Source of the DNA: Bacteroidota bacterium
Lineage (GTDB): Bacteria; Bacteroidota; Bacteroidia; 2-12-FULL-35-15
Direction: 5' to 3'
Length of the DNA: 64,000 nt
Assembly (NCBI GenBank): GCA_005772895.1
Contig: SXIH01000024.1
Coordinates: 26,428 to 90,427 of the forward strand
The translations under genes were made by a program, and so were the position numbers. Below are positions 43,554 through 52,200 of this stretch, in pieces. Position 1 is the first letter of the stretch. Each line of letters opens with the position of its first letter. The notes under the pieces were generated by a model. It made no database searches and was not told the origin of the DNA. It was given only the letters and a program-made list of their open reading frames with translations.

Positions 43554-46493
43554 ATGAATAATTCACTATCAAAAAACAGAATGATTTTAAATGCAATTTT
43601 TATTGTTGCATTTTCTTTCTTTCAATATACTGTTGCTAAAGCGCAGATTTATCCTGTTGGTCCGGACATGTACGTTAAAGGTACAAGCATAGAATATGGA
43701 ATTGATGGTTTAGGTGGTTACGAAGGGGTAGATATTATGGCTTCTCCTGTTCCGGGTGGTATGCACTGGCGTTCAGGTAACCAACTTTTTGGATTTATGG
43801 CTAACCCACAATTAAATTCATGGGCTGGTTCTGCATTTGATGGAGATTTTTTTACACCCGGTAGTCCGGAAAACGGCTGGGGTTTTGAAATTGGAACAAC
43901 CGGTGGAATTTCTCAAGGAAACAATTGTGCATATCTTCAACAAATTGATGGTGCAATCACAGGAAGCAGTACAGTTTTTAACTGCTACAATGTAGATTGG
44001 GAAGGAGACGCAACTTCAGGAACTGATTTGCATTTCAAAATTAATTATTTCTTACAGCAATCAGATTTATATTATACTACAACAGTTTCCATTACTAACA
44101 ATACTACTGCAACTATTCCGGAATTATACTATTACAGAAATGTTGACCCGGATAACAATCAACCAATCAGTGGAACATTTACAACCAATCAGGAAATTGT
44201 AGATAATCCTCCAACATCATTGTGTAACCTTGCACACGTGAGTGCAATTATGACAACTCCTTGGTCGTCATACCTTGGCTTTGCAGCTATTGGTGCTAAT
44301 TGGAGAGCTTGTTACGGAGGTTTTTCTAATCGTGATGCTTCTGATTTATGGAATGGATCAGCTCCATTTACACAAGCTGTAGGTGCTACAAATACTGCTG
44401 ATGAAGGAATTTCATTGGCATACAAAATTACGAATCTTGCTCCGGGAGCTACAGAAACATTTAAGTTTTTAATTATCCTGGATGCAGCATCTGCTAATAA
44501 CGCAATCAACAATTCATTATATTTCTCATATCCAGGTTCTGCAACAGCACCTCCATCAGTATGTACTCCATATGCTGATACTGTCAGAACTTGTGGTGGT
44601 CCGGTTCCTATTACAATCACTGGCCCTATTGTGGGAGATTATTCTTGGTCTTGGACGCCAACAACCGGACTATCTCCTACTACAGGACCATCGGTTGTTG
44701 CTAATCCTGCTACTACAACCACTTATACAGCTACCGGAACACCTCTGAATACTTGTGTGAATCCTGTTGCGCTTACTTTTGTTTGCTTGGTAACTCCAAG
44801 TACTGGCGCTAATCCTGTGATTGTTCCTGTCGGACCTTCCTGTCAGGGAGATCCTGCATTTAATCTTGCAGTCGATTCTACAGGTGGATTATGGTTAGGT
44901 ACCGGAATCACAAGTACAACTTTAGGAACGTTTGATCCAACAGTTGCCGGACCGGGAACTCATTTGATTACCTATTACACTAGCAATCCATGCAACAATA
45001 TTGATACAATCAACATTACAGTATTGAGTTCTGCAAGTGCAACTATTACTCAACCTGCTCCAGTTTGTGAAGGAACTGCTCCGTTTAATTTAGGTGCTGC
45101 AGCTCCAGGAGGAGTTTGGTCTGGAACAGGAATTACAAATACTTCTTTAGGAACATTTGATCCTACAGCTGCTGGTACCTATACTGTTCAATATGATATT
45201 TCAGGGACTTGTCCTTCAACAGATACAGCAATTGTTACCGTGAATCCTATTTTTGATGCAACAATTACTCAACCACCTGTTCAATGTATCGCTTCTCCTG
45301 CGTTTAACTTAACTGCAGTAGATGGTGGAGGTGCTTGGACTGGTACTGGTATTACAAGTGTTCCTGCTGGAACATTTAATCCGGCTATTGCAGGTGTAGG
45401 AACACATATTATTACTTATACTATTTCAGGACCTTGTCCGGCTATAGACACAGTTGTTATTACTGTTTTAGCTGTATTCAATGCAACTATTACCAACGTG
45501 AATCCGATGTGTGTGAATGCTCCTGCATTTCTTATGACAGCAGCTTCTCCGGGTGGTGCTTGGACAGGAACAGGAATTACCAACTCAGCAACAGGAACAT
45601 TTGACCCGGCTACAGCTGGTGCAGGTATTCATACTGTTACTTATACTATTGCCGGAACATGTGGTACGAGTGATACAACAGTTGTAACAGTTGTAGCATT
45701 GCCTGTTATAACACTTACTCCTGATACTACAGAAGGTTGTGATCCTAAAGTAATTTCTTTTGTTGGAACAGATGATCAACCGGGCGGAGTGTATGATTGG
45801 GATTTTGGAGTATTAACTACTTTAGGAGATACTTCACATTTATCTAATCCTACGTATCAATATTCTACTGGTGTTTATACAGTAACAATGACTTATACAA
45901 ATTCTATTGGATGTGCGAGCACAATAGTTGCTACAAATTTAATTACTATACATGCCCGTCCTACTGCGATGTTTACTTCAACGCAGCCTGCCGATATTAT
46001 TGAACCAACTATTTATTTTACCGATCAAAGTGTAAGCATTGGAGCAATTACAAACTGGGCATGGATATTTGAACCGGGAGCAACATCTATATTGCAGCAT
46101 CCGAATTACTCATATTCTCAAGAAGGAATTTATCCTGTAGAGTTGACCATTACCAATGTTTATGGCTGTAAGGATACTGTTGAAAATAATGTGGTAGTAA
46201 ATCCAGTTTACTTACTGTATGCACCAAATGCATTTACTCCAAATGCTGATGGACTAAACGATGTATTTATTGTTCAAGGTGAAGGAATAGATCCTGATAA
46301 TTTCGAGATGTTAATTTTTGATCGTTGGGGTGAGCGCATCTTTAAAACTACCGATTTACATACCGGTTGGAATGGCGCTAAAAATAATTCCGGCACATTG
46401 GTTCAGGAAGATGTATATGTTTATAAAATTGTGCTGAAAGACTGGCAAGGAAGACGACACCAATACATTGGTCACGTAACGATAGTGAAGTAA
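43554..46493 (+). CDS. Giant secreted adhesin with type B C-terminal domain, paralogue 2 (Ig-like repeats and PKD)
   Basis: 979 residues. Signal peptide (to about AKAQ), the same N-terminal domain as paralogue 1 (FGFMANPQLNSWAGSAFDGD, AYKITNLAPGATETFKFLII), then four tandem repeats of about 70 residues (PAFNL..., GGAWTGTGIT..., GTFDP..., TC....DT...VTV), two PKD-like domains (GVYDWDFG, TNWAWIFEPG) and the type B tail (APNAFTPNADGLNDVF, IFDRWGERIFKT). The repeats each keep two cysteines. The two adhesins share the front, but their middles differ in repeat type. Confidence 0.9.
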   Translation: MNNSLSKNRMILNAIFIVAFSFFQYTVAKAQIYPVGPDMYVKGTSIEYGIDGLGGYEGVDIMASPVPGGMHWRSGNQLFGFMANPQLNSWAGSAFDGDFFTPGSPENGWGFEIGTTGGISQGNNCAYLQQIDGAITGSSTVFNCYNVDWEGDATSGTDLHFKINYFLQQSDLYYTTTVSITNNTTATIPELYYYRNVDPDNNQPISGTFTTNQEIVDNPPTSLCNLAHVSAIMTTPWSSYLGFAAIGANWRACYGGFSNRDASDLWNGSAPFTQAVGATNTADEGISLAYKITNLAPGATETFKFLIILDAASANNAINNSLYFSYPGSATAPPSVCTPYADTVRTCGGPVPITITGPIVGDYSWSWTPTTGLSPTTGPSVVANPATTTTYTATGTPLNTCVNPVALTFVCLVTPSTGANPVIVPVGPSCQGDPAFNLAVDSTGGLWLGTGITSTTLGTFDPTVAGPGTHLITYYTSNPCNNIDTINITVLSSASATITQPAPVCEGTAPFNLGAAAPGGVWSGTGITNTSLGTFDPTAAGTYTVQYDISGTCPSTDTAIVTVNPIFDATITQPPVQCIASPAFNLTAVDGGGAWTGTGITSVPAGTFNPAIAGVGTHIITYTISGPCPAIDTVVITVLAVFNATITNVNPMCVNAPAFLMTAASPGGAWTGTGITNSATGTFDPATAGAGIHTVTYTIAGTCGTSDTTVVTVVALPVITLTPDTTEGCDPKVISFVGTDDQPGGVYDWDFGVLTTLGDTSHLSNPTYQYSTGVYTVTMTYTNSIGCASTIVATNLITIHARPTAMFTSTQPADIIEPTIYFTDQSVSIGAITNWAWIFEPGATSILQHPNYSYSQEGIYPVELTITNVYGCKDTVENNVVVNPVYLLYAPNAFTPNADGLNDVFIVQGEGIDPDNFEMLIFDRWGERIFKTTDLHTGWNGAKNNSGTLVQEDVYVYKIVLKDWQGRRHQYIGHVTIVK

Positions 46494-46514
46494 TTTAAAA
46501 AACTAAGAAAAACT

Positions 46515-46539
46515 GTCACACTGAGCGTAGTCGAAGTGT
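46515..46539. repeat. CACTGAGCG/AGTCGAAGTG repeat, single copy
   Basis: GTCACACTGAGCGTAGTCGA followed by AGTGT, a member of the dispersed repeat family, directly before a terminator hairpin. Confidence 0.6.
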
Positions 46540-46576
46540 AAAAACCTTCCCGATACATCGGGAAGGTTTTTCTTTT
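46540..46576 (+). terminator. Strong Rho-independent terminator after adhesin 2
   Basis: AAAAACCTTCCCGAT-AC-ATCGGGAAGGTTTTT, a 15-bp perfect stem followed by CTTTTT. The A and T flanks mean it can work in both directions. Confidence 0.92.
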
Positions 46577-46621
46577 TGTACGGAATGAGTATATTTACAA
46601 AAATAATTAATCATTAATTCT

Positions 46622-47908
46622 ATGAAGTATTCAGCCATTAACAACAATTTATTTATAGAAAACCGTAAACGTTTTGCAGCGAGTTTAAAACCTAATTCAA
46701 TTGCTTTATTTACTAGCAATGATATTATGCCAACCAATGCTGATGGCTCGATGGGATTTGTGCAAAATTCGGATTTGTTTTATTTAAGTGGTGTTGATCA
46801 GGAAGAAACTCTATTATTGATTTATCCAGATGCTGTTAACGGAGCATTCAAAGAAGTTTTATTTGTGAAAGAAACCAGCGAGTTGATTGCAATTTGGGAA
46901 GGTGCAAAATTGAATAAACAACAAGCAACTGAAACATCGGGAATAAAAAATGTAATGTGGAACAAAGATTTCGATATGTTTTTGCAGTCCGTTATTTTTC
47001 AAGCTGAACATATTTATTTAAACAGTAACGAACATACCCGCAGACACATTGATACAGAAACATTGGAAATGCGTTTTAATAAAAAAATTACTTCTAAGTT
47101 TCCTTTACATAAAGTTGAGCGCTCTGCACCAATCATGCACAAATTACGTGCGATCAAATCGAAATATGAAGTTGAACTTATTCAGCAAGCTTGTAACATT
47201 ACTGAAAAAGGATTACGCAGATTGTTAGGTTTTGTAAAGCCAGGAGTAATGGAATACCAAATAGAAGCAGAATTGGTACACGAATTTATTTCAAACCGTT
47301 CACGCGGATTTGCATACGGACCAATCATAGCATCGGGTGGAAATGCGTGTGTGTTACATTATGTTGAGAACAACAAAGAATGTAAAGCAGGAGATGTGAT
47401 TTTATTAGACGTAGCTGCTGAATATGCTAATTATGCAAGTGATTTAACACGTTGTTTGCCGGTAAGCGGAAAATTTACTACTCGACAAAAACAAGTTTAT
47501 AATGCTGTGCTAAGAGTTATGAAAGGTGCAACGGCAATGTTGACTGTTGGAAATCTGATTCCTGAATATCACAAAGCAGTTGGTACAATGATGGAAAAAG
47601 AATTGGTGGATTTAGGTTTGATAACAATGGACGATATCAAAAAACAAAATCCAGAATGGCCAGCCTACAAAAAATATTTTATGCATGGAACTTCTCACTT
47701 TTTAGGACTGGATGTGCACGATGTTGGAGATTTCAACCGTAAACTAGAAGCTGGAATGGTGTTTACATGTGAGCCTGGAATATATATTCCTGAAGAAAAT
47801 TTAGGAATCCGTTTAGAAAACGACATTTTAGTTACTGCAAACGGTCCTGATGATTTGATGAAAAATATTCCCTTGGAAGCTGAAGAGATAGAATCGTTGA
47901 TGAATTAA
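46622..47908 (+). CDS. pepP: Xaa-Pro aminopeptidase (aminopeptidase P, M24B)
   Basis: 428 residues. It removes the N-terminal residue before proline. The AMP_N domain (about residues 1-140, GFVQNSDLFYLSGVDQEE) precedes a pita-bread catalytic domain with the metal ligands visible: VAAEYANYASDLTRC, HGTSHFLGLDVHDVG, TCEPGIYIPEE and IRLENDILVT. A single gene flanked by terminator-like hairpins. Confidence 0.93.
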   Translation: MKYSAINNNLFIENRKRFAASLKPNSIALFTSNDIMPTNADGSMGFVQNSDLFYLSGVDQEETLLLIYPDAVNGAFKEVLFVKETSELIAIWEGAKLNKQQATETSGIKNVMWNKDFDMFLQSVIFQAEHIYLNSNEHTRRHIDTETLEMRFNKKITSKFPLHKVERSAPIMHKLRAIKSKYEVELIQQACNITEKGLRRLLGFVKPGVMEYQIEAELVHEFISNRSRGFAYGPIIASGGNACVLHYVENNKECKAGDVILLDVAAEYANYASDLTRCLPVSGKFTTRQKQVYNAVLRVMKGATAMLTVGNLIPEYHKAVGTMMEKELVDLGLITMDDIKKQNPEWPAYKKYFMHGTSHFLGLDVHDVGDFNRKLEAGMVFTCEPGIYIPEENLGIRLENDILVTANGPDDLMKNIPLEAEEIESLMN

Positions 47909-47930
47909 TCTTCTAAATATATTTCTCACA

Positions 47931-47979
47931 CTTCGACTCCGCTCAGTGTGACGCCTCGTCAGTCTGAGCGGAGTCGAAG
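47931..47979. terminator. Perfect 16-bp inverted repeat between pepP and the hydrolase gene
   Basis: CTTCGACTCCGCTCAG and CTGAGCGGAGTCGAAG around a 17-base loop. Its loop is close to the reverse complement of the loop at 34442-34492, so the two are the same element in opposite orientation. Confidence 0.65.
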
Positions 47980-47997
47980 ACTAGACGTATTCGAAAA

Positions 47998-48804
47998 ATG
48001 AGTTTTGCAGAATTTAAAAAATCAAAAGTACATTATACCGACTCAGGCAAAGGCCGGGTATTGGTTTTGATACATGGATTTTTGGGTTCACATGAAGTGT
48101 GGAGCGAATTCGTAAAAAAACTTTCCAAAAAATTTCGAGTTATTACTGTTGACTTGCCAGGACATGGTCAAACACCTTCTATTGGCTATTATCACAGTAT
48201 GGAACTATTGGCGCAAAGTGTAAAAGCAGTTTTGGACAAAGTAGGAGTGAGGCGTTATATTATTACCGGTCATTCCATGGGTGGATACGTTGCTTTAACT
48301 TTTGCAGAATTGTATCCCGAAAATGTAAGTGGAATATGTTTGTTTAATTCTACATCTTATGCCGATTCCGAAGAAAAGAAAAAGGAACGCGATAAAGTTA
48401 TTCGTTTGGTAAAAAAGGAACACAAGCATTATGTTGCTGAGGTGGTAACTTCTTTGTTTGCCGAAGAAAATCTTTCTAAAATTCCGAATGAAGTAGAGAA
48501 AGTAAAAAAGATAGCTGTAAAAATTTCCCAGCAGTCTATTATTAATAGTCTGGAAGGAATGAAAGAAAGAAAGAGCCGTGATTTGATTTTAAAATTTGCA
48601 GAATTTCCTATTTTATTTATTATCGGGAAAAAAGATGGAGTAATTAATTTCGAAACAATGTATCCTCAAATGGCATTGTGTAAATATCCATCGGTATTGA
48701 TGTTGGAAAATTCAGGGCACATGAGTTTTTATGAAGCACCCAAAGAAACACTAAAAGAGTTGGAATTATTTGCGACACGAACGTATCGAAATCAATTCAA
48801 TTAA
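47998..48804 (+). CDS. Alpha/beta hydrolase
   Basis: 268 residues of the alpha/beta-hydrolase fold. Oxyanion region LIHGFLGSHEVW, nucleophile elbow GHSMGGY (serine near residue 97), acid in IIGKKDGVI, and catalytic histidine in ENSGHMSF. The cap region is lysine-rich and the substrate is unknown. No signal peptide, so cytoplasmic. It overlaps the convergent mini-gene at 48801 by four bases. Confidence 0.88.
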   Translation: MSFAEFKKSKVHYTDSGKGRVLVLIHGFLGSHEVWSEFVKKLSKKFRVITVDLPGHGQTPSIGYYHSMELLAQSVKAVLDKVGVRRYIITGHSMGGYVALTFAELYPENVSGICLFNSTSYADSEEKKKERDKVIRLVKKEHKHYVAEVVTSLFAEENLSKIPNEVEKVKKIAVKISQQSIINSLEGMKERKSRDLILKFAEFPILFIIGKKDGVINFETMYPQMALCKYPSVLMLENSGHMSFYEAPKETLKELELFATRTYRNQFN

Positions 48805-49046
48805 TTTTTTTGAAAACGCGATTTACAAAGCTGATCACCATCAATTATACAAAGCGTATAAGTTCCCTTCGGTAATTCTTCTATAAGAAGTTTATTGTTT
48901 TTAAGACAACTGTATTCACCTCGTTTCATCACATTTCCTCCAAAATCAGCTATTGAATAGGTTACTTGTGTTGTTTTACACAAGTAATTAAGTTCCAGAG
49001 TAGTATTATTTACGGATGAAATCATATCCAATGTAGCTGTTGTCAT
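48801..49046 (-). CDS. Free-standing sorting-domain-like beta protein (81 aa)
   Basis: From ATG 49046 the protein has 81 residues; the track's TTG start at 49085 would add a cysteine-rich leader and is less likely. It looks like a type A type IX tail fold on its own: LELNYLCKTTQVTYSIADFG, then a NKLLIEELPKGTYTLCIIDG strand pair and a short SRFQKN end. There is no signal peptide and no passenger domain. It could be an orphaned tail or a small cytoplasmic beta-sandwich. A severed tail fragment lies just upstream (49142-49204). Confidence 0.55.
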   Translation of the reverse strand: MTTATLDMISSVNNTTLELNYLCKTTQVTYSIADFGGNVMKRGEYSCLKNNKLLIEELPKGTYTLCIIDGDQLCKSRFQKN

Positions 49047-49141
49047 AGGCTTAGTTATACAACAGATACAGGGAATATGTTCCAAAGATTAGACGAATTT
49101 GGTGTTTTTAGCTACCAAACCGACTATCTATTTCATAAAGA

Positions 49142-49204
49142 TTATTGTTTAATAAATCGCTTGGTTACGGAATTGTTACCATCTTGTAAATTCAATAGGT
49201 AGCC
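49142..49204 (-). pseudogene. Remnant of a T9SS type A sorting-domain tail
   Basis: On the minus strand, starting one base after the stop of the 1746-residue adhesin and in another frame, 20 codons read GYLLNLQDGNNSVTKRFIKQ and then stop. This is the usual last strand pair of a type A tail (GxYLLxL.dG...vKRfiKq). No start or passenger precedes it, so it is the end of a deleted gene. Confidence 0.65.
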
Positions 49205-49205
49205 G

Positions 49206-52200
49206 TTATTTCACTAATGTTACTGTCCCAACATATTTATTTTCTTCACCATTTGTCATTGTTACTTTTATTTTATAAACATAAACTAGCGGTTCAACCA
49301 GTCTGCTTTTGTAGATTCCATTCCAGCCTACATTTTTGTCGTTAGATTGAAATATTTCATCTCCCCAACGATTAAAAATTAACATTTGAACCGATTCAAT
49401 GTCATCGCCTTTTACTATAAACGCATCATTCAATCCATCGTTGTTTGGTGTAAATGCATTTGGGATAAACACTGAACTTTCGTCACTTATAGAAACTAGC
49501 ACACTATCAGAATTCACACAACCATATCTATCAGTTATAGTCAAATAAAAATATTGCGATTGAGTAATAGTAAATGTTGGATCATTACAATTATTGCAAC
49601 TTAAAACAGTAGATGGTGTCCATAAAAAAGTACCAGCTCCGCTACCATTTAATTGTCCTGATTCTCCTAGTAATAATGTGAAATCCGTACCAGCATCTAC
49701 ATAAGGTAATGGATTTACGTAAACCGTAATACTATCAGAAGCTGTTCCGCACATATTTGATGTTTGAACAAAATACAATGTGCTGGATATTGGAGTTACA
49801 AATATTGTTGAGGAAGTGTATCCATTATTCCAAACTAAAGAACCAATACTACTTGTTGCACTTAGAGTTGCCGTATCACCTGCACAGATAGTTACATCAG
49901 CACTGCTAGTTAATGTTGGAGGACTTACGACTTCAATATCAAAACTTCCGGTATCGCTCACGCAATATCCATTTACTATAACTAATGAATATGTTCCGCT
50001 GTTGCTTGTTGTTATTGGAGAAATACTTGGTGAAACTAAACTGGAAGTAAATCCTCCTGGTCCTGTCCAGTAATAAGTGTAACCTACTAAATTTGTTGCT
50101 AAAAGATTTAAAGTATTTCCAACACATAAGCTATCACTCACACTTGTTAATGGTGAAGCAATAGGTGGAATAATAGAAATTGTAATTGTGTCTGCAAGAC
50201 TTGTACATCCGTTTGTATCCGTTACTTCAACTATTAATGTTGTTGCAGTTAATGCAGAACTTATTGAATAAGAATATCCAGAAGTCAAAAAATTATGTTC
50301 GTCATCATACCAGTTAACAATTAAACTTGAATCAGTTGTAGCAACAAAATTTAATGGAGTTGTTGCACAAACAGCAGTATCAGAAATTGGATTTAGAATT
50401 GGAGCAGATAACACAATTAAATTTGTTGTATCCGAATAAGCAACACATCCAATTGAATCGGTGTAAGTGTAATAATATGTTCCTGCTTGTGAAACATAAT
50501 TACTTGTTTCTATACTTCCATCATTCCATAAATACGAGCCTATAAGCGTATCCGTTAAAAGTGCTATTGAATCGTATTGACAAATTGTAAAACTACTGCT
50601 AGAAAAATTTTGCAAAGATGGATCGTTAACTAAAACAGTAATGCTATCTGAAAGACTTGTGCACATTCCGTTGTAAGCTATTACCCAATATGTGCCAGCT
50701 AAAGATGGAGTAATTGGATACACAGATAAATTTGTAGAATCAAAAGGTGTAAGTCCTGGTCCGTTCCAAGTATAAATTATTCCTACTTGAGGATTGTCAA
50801 CTTCTAATTGTAAGGTATCACCAGCACATAAATGATTTGTACCTAAAATAGTTGGTCTTTGAGAACCATTAAAAATAAATACATCAACAGGAACAAGAAC
50901 ACTTGGACAAGTTCCAGTAAAATTGGAAATATAAAACGTGCTATCATTTTGTCCCATGGTTATTCCCAAAGAATTTCCAGTAGAAATTAAAGTACCAGAA
51001 AACAAATCATCGTACCAAGATATTGTTCCAGTTCCTGAAGCATTGAGTGTTAAAGAAGTTCCAGGACAAACAGTTGTGTCACTTGCAGTTGGTGGATCAG
51101 TTGGAGGATAAGAATAAATTGTGATGCTATCACTGCTTAAACATCCTTCCATGTTCGTTGCTTGTAAAAAATAAGTTCCAGGTCCGGTTGTTGTATACAC
51201 TTGACCTAATTCCATTGAAGGGAACCAAGTGTAATCGGTGTAACCATTTGTTCCTAATAATACAACTGTGTCTTGCGGACAAATTGTATCATTTCCCCAA
51301 TAGATAATATCAACAGGAGTTCCTGATCCGCTTGTGATAGTAATGTTTGCAACAGTTGTGATGCCACATGAATTAACACTTACAGAATACGTTCCAGGAG
51401 AAGTAACTGTTTGGGTCAATGCACTTCCACTAAATGGAGTTGCCCAATTTATTAATGAGCTTTCATTTGTTTGCAAACTAATGATTACTGAACCCATAGC
51501 ACAAATACTAGTTCCGGGTGCAGCATCTAAGTAAGGAGTGCTGTATTCTTTTACTTCAACCATTTCTGAAACAAGTGCGCAACCCGTTGAAGAAATAAAT
51601 GTGTAATAATAAATTCCAGGAGTGCTTACCCAAATATCTTGAGTTGTTGAAATTGCTATCCCAGTGGGTCCATACCAAACATAACTGCTCCCTCCAACTT
51701 CAGCACTAAGTAAAACAGAATCGAAAGGACAAATAGTTCCGTTTAATGGTGTCATTGTTACCAGTGGCGCAGGCATTGATGCCAAATTAAATTGAGTAGA
51801 TGCATAACTTGTACAACCCAAAACAGTATCAATTGTCATTGAATTTAAAAAATATGTTCCTAAAAGATTAACAAGAGCCGTATCGTTTGTTGGAGAATTA
51901 ACTTGTAAAACTCCTGGTCCAGTCCAAGAATAATTATCGCCACCACTAGCGGTTAATATTACTGTATCGCCAGGACAGAAATAATTAGCACCACTAATTA
52001 GAGGGTTGTTTGGAGGAGCTTCATGAACATCTAAATAAAAATTTCGAGAAACAGAACCGAACACAGCTCCAGATATAGGATCTAAAATAGTTGCTGTAGC
52101 TGTACAATTTCCACTATATAGAGCTTGAAAGTTTTGTACATGAGATCCAAAAGTTGTTGGGAAAGATAAGTATGGAAAAAAATTATATCCACCCACAATA

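Noticed and set aside
46516-46737. 73-residue minus-strand ORF
   Set aside because: It runs through a strong terminator and the pepP start.
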